Of a DNA stretch of 64,000 bases, positions 44,069 through 53,524 are shown piece after piece. Source of the stretch: Nocardiopsis sp. FIRDI 009. GTDB taxonomy: Bacteria; Actinomycetota; Actinomycetes; Streptosporangiales; Streptosporangiaceae. The first letter of the stretch is position 1, and the number at the start of each line of letters is the position of its first letter. The notes under the pieces were generated by a model. The model saw nothing but the letters and a program-made list of their open reading frames with translations, did not search any database and was not told the DNA's origin. The stretch spans positions 1-64,000 of the forward strand of contig NZ_QPNC01000011.1 in assembly GCF_003386285.1 (NCBI RefSeq), in the 5' to 3' direction. A program made the translations under genes and the position numbers.

Positions 44069-44143
44069 CGACCATTCCCCCCACAGAGTCCGAGCCCGCT
44101 GGTCCTGAGCACCGACCTGTCGCTGGACGGGCGGTGACCCGAG

Positions 44144-44909
44144 ATGGATTCCTCCCGCTGGTCCCGCTGGACCACCGTCGCCGCCGTGCCTGATGTTGAC
44201 CGTGATCGCGGCGGTGGTGTCCTACTCGCACATGTACGAGCTCGGGCTGAGGAACGGTGAGCCCGAGTGGCGCGCGGCCCTGTTCCCGCTCTCGGTCGAC
44301 GGGATGATCGTTGGCGCCTCCATGACGTTGCTGAGCGACGCGCGCCACGGCCGCAAGGGCGGGGTGCTGCCCTGGACGCTGCTGATCGTCGGTTCCGGTG
44401 CCTCGTTGGCGGCCAACGTCGCGGTGGCCGACCCCTCGATGTGGTCGAGGATCATCCATGCCTGGCCGTCGTTCGCGCTGATCGGTGCGTACGAACTGCT
44501 GATGCGCGAGTTCCGCGCCGTCGCGAAGAGCGTACGCAGTGCGTTCGCAGCCGATGAGCAGCCGACCTCCGATGCGCTGGAGGGCGAGACGGTGGAGTCA
44601 CCGTCCGATTCCGACGCCGTTCCCAGCGAGGACGCGGTGTCCGGTGCTCAGTCGCGAACGTACCTGCGGGTGGTCGAACCGTCGGACAAGTCCCAGGGTG
44701 TGACCGTGCCACCGGTCCAGATCGAGGCGTGGCGGTGGGCTTTGGACAACCGCAGCGATAGCGGTGAGCTGCCCAGCGGTCGGGAGATCGCGGAGCGGTT
44801 CGGGCGCAAGGACCGCTGGGGCAGGTTGATCAAGCAGAAGGGGCAACGAGGCGACCTTGGCGGTGGGGCTCCGGCTTTGGTCGAAAGGAGTCCCGTCGTG
44901 GTGGGGTGA
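44144..44909 (+). pseudogene. DUF2637 / SpdB-like protein, frameshifted start
   Basis: ATG 44144 opens MDSSRWSRWTTVAAV, the usual N terminus of DUF2637 proteins. At about 44190 one extra base shifts the frame. The remainder runs from 44193: LTVIAAVVSYSHMYELGLRNGEPEWRAALFPLSVDGMIVGASMTLLSDARHG and further helices, then a long cytosolic part ending with an HTH-like segment (PSGREIAERFGRKDRWGRLIKQKG). DUF2637 proteins are plasmid/AICE membrane proteins linked to intramycelial spread. The fragment from ATG 44193 could still be expressed. Confidence 0.7.
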
Positions 44910-45083
44910 GCGTTACTCTCAGCGTGCGTTGCGGCAAGCCGGGAGGGGGAGGTTGGGAACCAGGAGTGATCATGAGATCCCGGGGAGGTTCCCAGCTCGT
45001 TTTCGTCAGCGGTGGGGAGTAGTGTCCGATCTCGAATGAGCGCGTGGCTCTGGTCCGCAGGGTGTTTGGGCAGGTCGCGCGCT

Positions 45084-45320
45084 GTGGCGGTCGCCCTCCG
45101 GGGCGACCGAGGGTCGCAACCCCCACCCACACAACCACCCCCCAGGAACAGACCACCGTGGCGGTCGCCCTCCGGGGCGACCGAGGGTCGCAACCTCCCT
45201 TCCCTGGGGCGTGGGACCGGCCCGTGGCCGTGGCGGTCGCCCTCCGGGGCGACCGAGGGTCGCAACGGCGTGTGGACACGGTCGGCCACGTCCAGGGCCA
45301 CCGGGTGGCGGACGCACCCC
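45084..45320 (+). CRISPR. Orphan CRISPR mini-array, 3 repeats plus a truncated fourth
   Basis: Three identical 37-nt repeats at 45084-45120, 45158-45194 and 45230-45266 (start GTGGCGGTCGCCCTCC, inner stem GGTCGCCC...GGGCGACC, end GGTCGCAAC). They are separated by unrelated spacers of 37 and 35 nt. After a further 38 nt, GTGGCGGACGCACCCC at 45305 matches 13 of the first 16 repeat bases and then runs into the IS481 remnant. Identical repeats, regular unique spacers, an internal hairpin and a GCAAC end are CRISPR hallmarks. No cas gene is in the window. Confidence 0.8.
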
Positions 45321-46057
45321 CCCGCCGCGAACGCCGCGTCATCAAGCTCCGCCACCTCAACCGGTGGGGACCGGCCCGCATCACCGGGCACCGGGGCATG
45401 CACGCCTCCACCGTGCACCGGATCCTGACCCGCTACCGCTGCGCCCGCCTGGCCCATACCGACCGGGCCACCGGCCGTACCGTGCGCCGCTACGAGCGCG
45501 CCCGCCCCGGCGAGCTGGTGCACGTGGACATCAAGAAACTCGGCAACATCCCCGACGGCGGAGGGCACAAAGTCCTGGGGCGCCCCCAGGGCTGCAAACA
45601 CCGCACCAAGGCCGGGTACGCCTACCTGCACAACGCCGTGGACGACCACTCCCGCCTGGCCTACTCCGAGATCCTGGCCGACGAGGCCAAGGAGACCGCG
45701 ACCGGGTTCTGGGAACGCGCGCACGCCTACTTCGCCTCGCTCGGCATCACGGTGGAGCGGGTGCTGACCGACAATGGGTCCTGCTACAAGTCCCATACCT
45801 GGCGGGATCTACTGCGGGGCCAGGGCGTCAAGCACAAGCGCACCCGCCCCTACCGGCCCCCGACCAACGGCAAGGTCGAGCGGTTCAACCGGATCCTGGT
45901 CGAGGAGTGGGCCTACGCCCGCCCCTACACCTCAGAGGCCGAGCGGCGGGAGGCGTTCGGGCAGTGGTTGCATCACTACAAGCACCACAGGTTCCACACC
46001 GCACTCAGCGGTCCTCACGCCACCCGTGTACCTAACCTCTCGGTTCAATACAACTGA
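45321..46057 (+). mobile_element. IS481-family transposase, N-terminally truncated
   Basis: The frame from about 45320 (PRRERRVIKLRHLNRWGPARITGHRGMHASTVHRILTRYRCARLAHTDRATGRTVRRYE) to the stop at 46057 matches IS481 transposases. The DDE residues are present: HVDIKKLG, VLTDNGSC, NGKVERFNR; the natural C terminus is RVPNLSVQYN. The first ~80-90 residues with the DNA-binding helices are missing; the frame there runs through the CRISPR array. So the element is dead, and its junction lies within the fourth CRISPR repeat. Confidence 0.8.
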
Positions 46058-46343
46058 TATGTAGGGAGTTCGTGTCAAGAGGGCAGCGCTGACCAGCGGT
46101 GATGGATGATGCCCCGTCACTGCTGCCCCTGCTGCTCGGCCACTCCTTCTTCGACAGACGCCGATTCACGCCGCGTCTGAGCCGGTTGTCAGGGTGGAGC
46201 GCCCCGAGAGCTCGAGACGGGTTTTTGGGGCGTTCCCATGGGATTCGACGGACTCGATCCCGCAGTGGTGGAGCCGTGCATCGGTGCGGCACGGACACCG
46301 GCGGGCGGGGTCCGTGCCGCGTCCTTGGAACCGGGAGAGGGAA

Positions 46344-47645
46344 CTATTGGAGGCCGATGACGCCGCTCCGCCCGGCGGGATCGATGAAGGAGACAGCGAC
46401 GGCACCCGGCACGGCGCGTACCTCGTCGACCTCCAGGGGCGATTCCTCATCCCACGTGAACGTGACCGGAACGGTTTCCTCGAACCCCTCGAACACCGCC
46501 AACTCAGTTTCGCCCGCACCGCCCGGGATCGACTCCGCCATGTGAAGCACCCCGCCCTCCAGACCAACGGTCTCGATGTCACCCCGGAGCGCGTTGATGA
46601 TCGACTCCGTGGCACCAGCGTCACTGTCTCCCAAGCGCTCCCGCACACTGCCCCCGGGTTCCTCGGTCCAGTAGCTGCGTGTGCGCTCATCCCACACACC
46701 GACGAGGGACCCGTCCTCGTTCGACCACAGGACACCCCCCTCGTCGAGGGTTCGCACCTCGCCCGTGGAGGGGTCGACGATCTGGCCGATCTGGCTATAG
46801 GGGTAGTAGGCGGTGACCAGGCCACTGTCGTGGAGGGTCAGCTCACGTTCGTGCGCGTCACCGGGGAACATTCCCACCGACACCTCCGTGCGCCACAGTT
46901 CGTCACCCGTGGACGGGGCGAATCCCACGAACCCTGAGACGAACTCCTGACCCTCGGTCATCTCCACGGGGGACTCGCCCTCCGGCTGCTCATAACAGGT
47001 GAAGGCCGTCACCAGGACATCATCCGTCATCACGGTCCCATCCACGGATCCGACGTCGTCGCAGTCCGCGACGTCAGGGACCGACCAAGCCTCCTCGTCG
47101 TCCCCTAACCGATGAGCGAGAAGCTCCTCACCTTCCGCCACCGTGACCCAGTACTCGTCCGTGACGTTACCCAGCCAGCCCCGGACCACTCCGGACGCGC
47201 TGTCCCCGCTCCCCAACTGGTAGTCCCAGACAGGCTCACCTGTGGACAGATCAAGCACGACCATCCTCGGTGGCGCCTCATCGTCATCGGGGTCCAGGAT
47301 CTGGAGCACGAAGTACCGGCCCTGACCGGCCACCGCGCCGAAGACCTCGCTACCCGCAACCCGGTGCTCCCACATCACACCGCCGTTCTCTCCAGAGAGG
47401 CCGACGACCCCGTCGTCCACAAGGGCCGCCACACCCCCGGGCACCGGGAAGAGACCGTCCAGGTCGGCGACCCCCTCGGGAGCATCCCACGTCCACGCGC
47501 TCGCGTTCACCGACGCCGGCTGGTCAAGGTCCCTCACCGGCTCGCGTTCCTCTGAGGAGCCCTCGAACTCTCCGGGTGCCTCACTCAACGAGCAGGAGGT
47601 GAGAAGGAAGGCGGTCGCCATGGCGGCGGCTACCGCGTGTCTCAT
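46344..47645 (-). CDS. Lipoprotein with PQQ-like beta-propeller
   Basis: 433 aa. Lipoprotein signal peptide with lipobox LLTSC (Cys18), AGGGG upstream of ATG 47645. The mature part has repeated blade-like segments (VGLSGENGGVMWEHRV, VVLDLSTGEPVWDYQLG, GFAPSTGDELWRTEVS) typical of PQQ-like beta-propellers, with many acidic residues. It should be anchored on the outer face of the membrane. Third gene of a leftward operon after the ESX-like and 791-aa genes (42-bp gap). No enzyme motif is visible; a binding or scaffold role is possible. Confidence 0.75.
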   Translation of the reverse strand: MRHAVAAAMATAFLLTSCSLSEAPGEFEGSSEEREPVRDLDQPASVNASAWTWDAPEGVADLDGLFPVPGGVAALVDDGVVGLSGENGGVMWEHRVAGSEVFGAVAGQGRYFVLQILDPDDDEAPPRMVVLDLSTGEPVWDYQLGSGDSASGVVRGWLGNVTDEYWVTVAEGEELLAHRLGDDEEAWSVPDVADCDDVGSVDGTVMTDDVLVTAFTCYEQPEGESPVEMTEGQEFVSGFVGFAPSTGDELWRTEVSVGMFPGDAHERELTLHDSGLVTAYYPYSQIGQIVDPSTGEVRTLDEGGVLWSNEDGSLVGVWDERTRSYWTEEPGGSVRERLGDSDAGATESIINALRGDIETVGLEGGVLHMAESIPGGAGETELAVFEGFEETVPVTFTWDEESPLEVDEVRAVPGAVAVSFIDPAGRSGVIGLQ

Positions 47646-47687
47646 GAAGGGATCCCCTTGCCGAGTCGTGCCATGTATGTCTGAGGA

Positions 47688-50063
47688 TCAGCCGATCGAG
47701 ACATCGTCCCACTTCGAGCTGTTGTTTCCGAACGCGGTCAGGAAGTTGTACACGGCGTTCGCCGTGGATCCCTCGTCGTCCGCCCAGTCATATTCGTCTA
47801 CACGGTCGAACTCCGTCGCCAGGACACCTGCGGATGTCTCTACGTCCCACTCCTCGTGATCTACTGGGACGTAGAGGTCTCCGTTCGCGTCCTCCTGAGC
47901 GACCCCGGCCTCCTCCAAGCTGGCCATCAGCTCAGGATCCCCGTGGGCAAGGGCTGAGAGCGCGAAGCCCTGCATCCGCTCGTTGGTGGCCCACTCACCC
48001 GGGGTGGCGACATTCTGGCCCGCCTCGTGCATGGGAATCGCCAAGGCCTCCTTCGCTGCGAACTTCGCCATCTCGACCACGAAGCCCGGCACTTGGAGAT
48101 CACTCGCGGCCCCAGCGAGGACGTCGACGGTGGCGTTGTTTACGCTGTTCTGGTAGGTGGCGGCGTCCCCGTGCTGAAGGCCCCGTGTGGTGCTCTCATT
48201 GGCCAGGGCCTCCTCCACGAGTCCTTGGAGGCTGCCAGCGAGGACCGTGGGAATGTGGTCCCTCTCACCGGTGTTGGAGGCGTACTCTGCCATGGTCTCA
48301 CCCGTGTTGAGGAGGACCTCTTCATAGATTCGTGCGGCGGCGTCAGGGTCGGCCACGATGAGCTGGGTGAAGGTCAAGCGGCTCTCGGGAGAGAGCTCGA
48401 CGGTCCCGAGGTCCGGATTCCAGCGTGTCTCGAACTCCCCTTCCTCGCCCAAGCCGTCGGTTTCGGCGAACTCGTCCATGTAGGCGAGGAAGATGTCACC
48501 GAAGCCGTCGGCGAGTTCGCCGTTCAGGTGCCCCGCGGAGACGTCCAGCCATTCGAGTCCGTCCTCGTCTTCGACAGCGTGGTCCGTGCCGAAGAGGCCG
48601 TCCCGGAAGTCCTCGTTCTCGAGCATCTCCATCAGGCTCACCAGGGCGGTGCCCCGGAGCTCATCCGTGACCTCACCGACGTCCATCCCCCTGTTTCTGG
48701 CGATCCAGTCGGTGATACCGCTGACCGCAGCACCATCATCCTCCCAGTCATACGAGTAGAACGTGGTAAGGATCGATTCCGGGGTGAGGCCCGCGTGGTT
48801 CTCGTGATGCTGGTAGGTGTTTCCGTCGAAGTCCTCACCCGTCAGGATGATGTAGTTCGCCTCTTCGTTCCTCGACGCGACGTCGATGATGTCCTGGAAC
48901 ACCTCGCCAGTGGGCTCACCGCCGTACAATTGCGTGTACATGAGGTTGGTCGCGCTCGTTCCCAGAAGTGTGGTCGAGAACTCCGTTCCTCCCTGGACTC
49001 CTGGCCCCGAACTGCCGAGGAAGTCGCTGAGTGTGGCGAAGTCTCTGCCCCACTCCCGGTAGGCGTCCACGTACTCTTCCGCCTCGACACTGGTGGCGTC
49101 GGGGAACTCAGGGCCGTTTGCCGCCTCTTGGACGTCAACCGGAAGTTTGTCGGCGCCGCCGCCGATGTTCTCATCCGACAGGACGAGCATGGAGTTCGCC
49201 AGATTTCGTTTGATGTCCTCCCGGAGCGAGTCGCTGATGTGCTCGCTGGAGTCCACCAACCCCATGAAGTTGAGGAACCCGGGATCGCTGCCTTCGACAT
49301 TGCTGAGGTCTCCGAAAAGTGTCTCCAGGAACTCGATCTCCCCGTCCAGCAGCTTGTCCCCGTTCTGCTGTGCGGTCAACGCGCGCCCGACAACGTTGGC
49401 GACCAGAGCGAGGTACTCCGGATGGTCCTCAAGAATCTCGATGCTTCCGCCGTACCCGTGCACGACAGCGTTCTCGATGTGGATCGCGATGGTCTCGGCC
49501 TGGGCCTCGTCCACATGGAAATAGTTCAGGTCATCGGTGGTGTAGAACCCGATCAGGCCGTACTCTCCCAGATGGCCGCCATCCGCGAGGGCACGGATGT
49601 TCTCTGGAGTCGGACCTCCGCGCAGAAACTCCTCAGACTCGTCGCATCGTCTCTCCAGGGCCTGCCAAGCATCCCTGGCATCAGCGTTGTATGACTCGAC
49701 AATCTGATTGTAGATGGTGAGATTGTCGGGCTCACTACTGTTGGCCAGGGCCGTAGCGAGATTCTCCTTGATCTCCTCAATCTTGTTCTCGTACCACTGA
49801 ACGTCCTTGCTGATCTTGTCAAGGACTCCGTAGGCGTGAGTGCACGCCATCATCGAACTACTCCAGGAGAAGTGGTTCTCCTCCGCCGCGCTTCTCAGCT
49901 CCTCGCCTATCAGGTCCGAGAACTGGAAACCCACGGGTCGGGTGATGGTGTTGTACGTACCAGTCCGACCGCTGATCATCGCGTGGAGCTCTTCGAACAT
50001 GGCTCTGGCTGACGCGACTGTACTCCGATCGATGTCACATTCGGTGTAACTGAGGGCGGACAA
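47688..50063 (-). CDS. 791-aa acidic helical protein next to ESX-like gene
   Basis: 791 aa from TTG 50063 (LSALSYTECDIDRSTVASARAMFEELHAM). No signal peptide or clear membrane helix. It is acidic and helix-rich: residues 1-140 could form a WXG100/LXG-like helical pair (YENKIEEIKENLATALANSS), followed by long all-alpha repeats with GEIEFLETLF and EVLLNTGETMAEYASNTGERDHIPTVLAGSLQGLVEEAL. It ends TEFDRVDEYDWADDEGSTANAVYNFLTAFGNNSSKWDDVSIG. I recall similar large proteins beside small WXG100-like genes in actinomycetes, so it may be a type VII-associated substrate. The family is not certain. Confidence 0.6.
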   Translation of the reverse strand: MSALSYTECDIDRSTVASARAMFEELHAMISGRTGTYNTITRPVGFQFSDLIGEELRSAAEENHFSWSSSMMACTHAYGVLDKISKDVQWYENKIEEIKENLATALANSSEPDNLTIYNQIVESYNADARDAWQALERRCDESEEFLRGGPTPENIRALADGGHLGEYGLIGFYTTDDLNYFHVDEAQAETIAIHIENAVVHGYGGSIEILEDHPEYLALVANVVGRALTAQQNGDKLLDGEIEFLETLFGDLSNVEGSDPGFLNFMGLVDSSEHISDSLREDIKRNLANSMLVLSDENIGGGADKLPVDVQEAANGPEFPDATSVEAEEYVDAYREWGRDFATLSDFLGSSGPGVQGGTEFSTTLLGTSATNLMYTQLYGGEPTGEVFQDIIDVASRNEEANYIILTGEDFDGNTYQHHENHAGLTPESILTTFYSYDWEDDGAAVSGITDWIARNRGMDVGEVTDELRGTALVSLMEMLENEDFRDGLFGTDHAVEDEDGLEWLDVSAGHLNGELADGFGDIFLAYMDEFAETDGLGEEGEFETRWNPDLGTVELSPESRLTFTQLIVADPDAAARIYEEVLLNTGETMAEYASNTGERDHIPTVLAGSLQGLVEEALANESTTRGLQHGDAATYQNSVNNATVDVLAGAASDLQVPGFVVEMAKFAAKEALAIPMHEAGQNVATPGEWATNERMQGFALSALAHGDPELMASLEEAGVAQEDANGDLYVPVDHEEWDVETSAGVLATEFDRVDEYDWADDEGSTANAVYNFLTAFGNNSSKWDDVSIG

Positions 50064-50101
50064 GACAAGGATCCAGGTGGATCTCGCGGAGGGTGAGGGG
50101 A

Positions 50102-50425
50102 CTAGTAGAGCTGCGCGCCGTTGATTGGAATGGAGTATTCCTCCGACGCCTCCAAATCTGTTACAGCGGCCTCGTAGGCGCCAGCTTGGATGTTGTCCGC
50201 GAGAGTCCTCGCGTGCTCCTTGACGTCCATCATGTGATGTTCGTGGTCGGCCCCGAAGGAACTCCAGCCCGTGATGCCAGGGGCCGGACTCACAGCGCTC
50301 TTGGCGGCCTGAATCGCCTCGTCGAAGTCGGTCGGCAAGTCCCTGAGACGTGCCGCTGCCTCAGCCGATGCCGATCCGCCCGCGTGGGCATCCTCTGGGT
50401 TCGCAGCTACGGAGTCACCGGACAC
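50102..50425 (-). CDS. ESX/WXG100-like small helical protein
   Basis: 107 aa, GTG start. Two likely helices (ASAEAAARLRDLPTDFDEAIQAAKSAV and HMMDVKEHARTLADNIQAGAYEAAVTDLEASEEY) flank a turn with ITGWSSFGAD, where WSSFG stands in for the WXG motif. Size and helix-turn-helix layout fit ESX-type secreted partners. It is the first gene of the operon, 38 bp before the 791-aa gene. No EccC ATPase is in the element, so secretion would need the host system. Confidence 0.55.
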   Translation of the reverse strand: MSGDSVAANPEDAHAGGSASAEAAARLRDLPTDFDEAIQAAKSAVSPAPGITGWSSFGADHEHHMMDVKEHARTLADNIQAGAYEAAVTDLEASEEYSIPINGAQLY

Positions 50426-50552
50426 GAGCCCACCTACCTTCCCACTGTGACCTGCATGTTTAGTCTGATGAAACGGAAAGATAGCTCATATCTATCCGAT
50501 TGCCGAAAACCAAGATATACGGGCTGTGAGGCGCGTGGTGACGGAGCCCTTT

Positions 50553-51323
50553 TCATCGTGCCTCGCGGAGTTGAAGCACGAGCACGGCTCGGGTGATCTG
50601 ACCGGCCCGGTGCGGGCAGCACCGTAGGCGGCGCAGGACATCCCAGTTTTTGAGCTGGGCGATCGCGCGCTCAGCCGGGCTGCGGAGCTTGGCGTGTTCG
50701 GAGTTGGCGTCCCTCTTCCACTGCGGCTTGCCGCGGCCCTTGAACGGGCAGAACACCACCTCGGCCAGCCCGGTGTAGCCCTTGTCGCCCAGCCCGATGA
50801 GCCCCGTGGCCCCGATGCGCTCGGCGATCTTCCAGATCCGGGCGGCCTTGGTGTCGTGCACCGCACAGGGCAGCGACCACGAGGTCCACAGGGGCTCGCC
50901 GTCGTCGGGTGCGGACACGACCTGGATGTTCATGCCGTGCTGTGTGTGCTTGCCGGGGTAGAAGGGGCGGTCGGCGGCGGGGCGGTCGCAGGCGATGAGG
51001 GTGGGCGTCCACGATCACGTATCCGTGGCCGCTTCTGTGGGCGCGGCGTAGGCCTTGTTCGAGGGTGGGCGCCTGGGCGGCGAGCAGGCCGGTGGTTTCG
51101 CGCACGCAGCACCAGGCGGTGGTGGTGTCGACCTGGAAGCCGGCCGCGACCTGGGTGAGCGGCTCCCCTTTTTGTGCAGGTGGACCAGTACGAGCAGGGC
51201 CTGTTGTTCGGGGTCCGGGAGTCGCCGTCGAGAGCCGGTGGCGGCCCGGTGAGCGCGGATGGCGCGGGCGGCCAGGTTCAGGGTGCGGCGTGACAACGGC
51301 AAGGCGGCGCGGTAGAACAGCAT
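50553..51323 (-). pseudogene. IS5-family transposase, multiply frameshifted
   Basis: Reading leftward: MLFYRAALPLSRRTLNLAARAIRAHRAATGSRRRLPDPEQQALLVLVHLHKKG, then a shift near 51165 (RETTGLLAAQAPTLEQGLRRAHRSGHGYVIVDA), then another near 51005 (MNIQVVSAPDD..VHDTKAARIWKIAERIGATGLIGLGDKGYTGL... KLRSPAERAIAQLKNWDVLRRLRCCPHRAG...VLQLREAR). The order matches one IS5-type transposase from end to end. At least two indels make it inactive. Confidence 0.8.
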
Positions 51324-51646
51324 CAGAGCCCTTGGGATTCAGGTCTTCGTGGTTGTTGACCCGTCTACCAGGGGCTTCTTGCTGTCATGGGTGGTTCCCA
51401 GGGGTCGGTACGCGGCTGTGACCTGCACCTTCAGGTTGGAAAAGGCTTGCTGTAGACGGTTCGCTTGGGGATGTTCAGGTGGTTCGCCAGGTCCTCCACG
51501 CTCAGGAGTGCGTTGCGGGTCTTGGTCTGCATGGGCCTCCGTCTCGATGTCCCACCGTGGTACACGGCGTTGTCCATGTCCCGTGTGCCATGACTCTAGG
51601 GCTGACACCTGGCATACGTCAAGTGCTGTGTGCTACTGTGCTCCGC
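51324..51646. other. Intergenic region, no gene seen
   Basis: 323 bp between the IS5 remnant and the HTH gene. Short open frames here show no recognisable domain. It probably holds the IS end and the promoter of the HTH-integrase pair. Confidence 0.4.
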
Positions 51647-52237
51647 ATGAACCGGGAAGAACTTGATCCAAGTGCGTACGGCTGGAAGCTTCCGGAGGGT
51701 TGGCGGCTCTATGCCTACGAACAGGGTGGGGAGCCTGCGATCCTCGTTGGTCGCTTCGATGTGGGGGAGGGGTGCTACGCCCTGGTGGAGGCGCACGTAC
51801 ACGCGCCGTACAACGGCCCTACCCGCGTAAGCGTCATCGCTGAGACCACTGAAGCCGCCAACCAGAGTGACGGCGTCACGGTCGAGATGATGCGGGCTGT
51901 CCCGCTGGGGGAGGCAAGGCGGGTGATCACGGAATGGGTGCATCGCATCCGTGCTGAGGTCTCTCCCGAAGCCTCTCCCGCCCCTCTTCCCGCAAGGGTC
52001 GAGTCCCCCACGGACTACGCCTTGGTGGCCAGGGAGTACGTCCGCCTCATGGAGATGGGAGAGCGTCGCCCTATTGAGGTCATGGCCCAAGCGTGGGGGG
52101 TCTCCCGGAACACGGCCAGCGCACGTGTCCGACGTGCGCGGAACAGAGGACTGCTCATGCAGACGGGCCACACCACGGGGCGGCTCAGCGCAAGGCTCAC
52201 GGAAGCGGCTGAGGAGTTGCTGAGGGAAGTCGAGTAA
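51647..52237 (+). CDS. HTH protein upstream of integrase
   Basis: 196 aa from ATG 51647 (MNREELDPSAYGWKLPEGWRLYAYEQGGEP). The N-terminal ~110 residues are a beta-rich domain of unknown type. Residues about 125-190 contain a helix-turn-helix (YVRLMEMGERRPIEVMAQAWGVSRNTASARVRRARNRGLLM). It is placed directly upstream of the integrase (46-bp gap), where AICE regulators or directionality factors often sit. A control role in integration/excision is inferred from position. Confidence 0.6.
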   Translation: MNREELDPSAYGWKLPEGWRLYAYEQGGEPAILVGRFDVGEGCYALVEAHVHAPYNGPTRVSVIAETTEAANQSDGVTVEMMRAVPLGEARRVITEWVHRIRAEVSPEASPAPLPARVESPTDYALVAREYVRLMEMGERRPIEVMAQAWGVSRNTASARVRRARNRGLLMQTGHTTGRLSARLTEAAEELLREVE

Positions 52238-52283
52238 CCCCGCCCCCGGCACGCTGAACAGTCACAAGAGAAGAAGGAGTGTT

Positions 52284-53483
52284 GTGCCTCGCAAGAGATC
52301 GAACGGTGACGGAAGCGTCTCCCCTCGGACCCTCAAGAGCGGCAAGACCGTCTATGACGTGTGGGTCTCCTACACCAACCCCGTCACGGGGTTGAAGGAG
52401 CGCTACATCAGGAAGGGGTTCAAGACCAAGACGGAGGCTGAGAAGCACCGCCGGGAGAAGGTGGCCGAAGCTCAGCGTCAGGCTCTGGTCAACCCCTCAG
52501 ACCAGCCGCTGAGCGCCTACCTGGATGCCTGGTTGGAAGGTCACCGCATCGAGCAGCAGACCAGAGCGGGTTACGAGCGCAAGATTCGACTCCACGTGAA
52601 GCCCCACATCGGGAAGGTGAAGCTCGGGAAGCTCACGGGGGTCGTGCTGACAAAGCTCTATAGGACTCTGGAGGAGAAGGGGAGTCCCTACCCGGCCAAG
52701 GGTCCGCTGAGTGCTCGGAGCATCCGAGAGGTTCACACGATCCTCTCAGCGGCTCTCAACCAGGCCGTGAAGGATGGCCTCCTGGTGGTGAACCCCGCCG
52801 TTCAGGCCAAGCCCCCGCCGACGAAGGAGGCGGCTCCCCCGGAGTTCTCCGTCTGGTCGGGGGAGGAGTTGAGGGCCTTCCTCCACGCGGAGAGGGACAC
52901 GGCGCACTATCCGGTGTGGCACTTCATCGCGTCCACAGGGGTACGGCGTGGCGAAGCTCTCGGGCTTCGCTGGCAGGACATCGACCTTGAGGCCAAGACG
53001 GCGGTGATCCGTCAGACGGTCGGTGTGATCAAGGGCAAGGTCATCCGGGAACCGCTTCCCAAGAGCAGCAAGCCCCGTGTGATCGACCTGGATGAGAAGA
53101 CGGTCAAGGTCCTCAGGCGGCACAGGGTCACTCAGGCCAAGGAGCGTTTGGAACTCGGGTCACGGTGGCTGGATGAGGGCCTGGTCTTCGCCAAGGGGGC
53201 CTACCGTCTGAGGAAGGGCACGTTCGCGGGTGGACCCATGCACCCCGACAGGGTGTCGAGAGTGTTCGACGCCCGTATCCACAAGCACGGGCTCACGGAC
53301 ATCCGGCTTCACGACCTGAGGCACACGTGGGCGACGCTGGCGCTCAAGGCCGGGGTTCCCGTGAAGGTGGTTCAGGAGAGGTTGGGCCACGCCAACCCGT
53401 CCATCACGATGAACATCTACGCTCACGCGCTCCCGGGGATGCAGGCCCGTGCCGCTGAGCAGGTGGCATCCCTCTTCGGGTGA
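52284..53483 (+). CDS. int: Site-specific tyrosine integrase
   Basis: 399 aa, GTG 52284 with AAGAAGGAG upstream. N-terminal AP2-like arm-binding segment (SVSPRTLKSGKTVYDVWVSYTNPVTGLKERYIRKGFKTKTEAEKH), SAM-like core-binding region, then catalytic domain with Arg221 (TGVRRGEALGLRW), H343-x-x-R346 (HDLRHTWATLAL), His369 (LGHANPS) and Tyr379 (NIYAHALP): a complete R-H-R-H-Y set. It should be active. It points at and lies 70 bp from tRNA-Leu(GAG), the inferred attachment site. Confidence 0.93.
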   Translation: MPRKRSNGDGSVSPRTLKSGKTVYDVWVSYTNPVTGLKERYIRKGFKTKTEAEKHRREKVAEAQRQALVNPSDQPLSAYLDAWLEGHRIEQQTRAGYERKIRLHVKPHIGKVKLGKLTGVVLTKLYRTLEEKGSPYPAKGPLSARSIREVHTILSAALNQAVKDGLLVVNPAVQAKPPPTKEAAPPEFSVWSGEELRAFLHAERDTAHYPVWHFIASTGVRRGEALGLRWQDIDLEAKTAVIRQTVGVIKGKVIREPLPKSSKPRVIDLDEKTVKVLRRHRVTQAKERLELGSRWLDEGLVFAKGAYRLRKGTFAGGPMHPDRVSRVFDARIHKHGLTDIRLHDLRHTWATLALKAGVPVKVVQERLGHANPSITMNIYAHALPGMQARAAEQVASLFG

Positions 53484-53524
53484 TCCACCCCGGTTGCACT
53501 CTCCGTTGCAACCCGGGCATGAAA

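Noticed and set aside
44045-44110. Second tRNA gene at the left att site
   Set aside because: Only the 3' acceptor strand and a poor T-arm are present; no anticodon arm or 5' acceptor strand.
43601-44137. Open frames of 178-262 codons between ccr and the element
   Set aside because: Arg/Pro/Gly-rich composition, no domain, no good ribosome site; one runs through the tRNA terminator and att site.
45044-45300. Protein-coding reading through the CRISPR repeats (VALRGDRGSQ repeated)
   Set aside because: The DNA repeats are identical including third positions and are separated by unrelated spacers; IS481 homology begins only after about 45320.
46344-50425. Complete type VII secretion locus
   Set aside because: No EccC-type ATPase, EccB/D/E or mycosin gene is present; only an ESX-like small protein and possible substrate.
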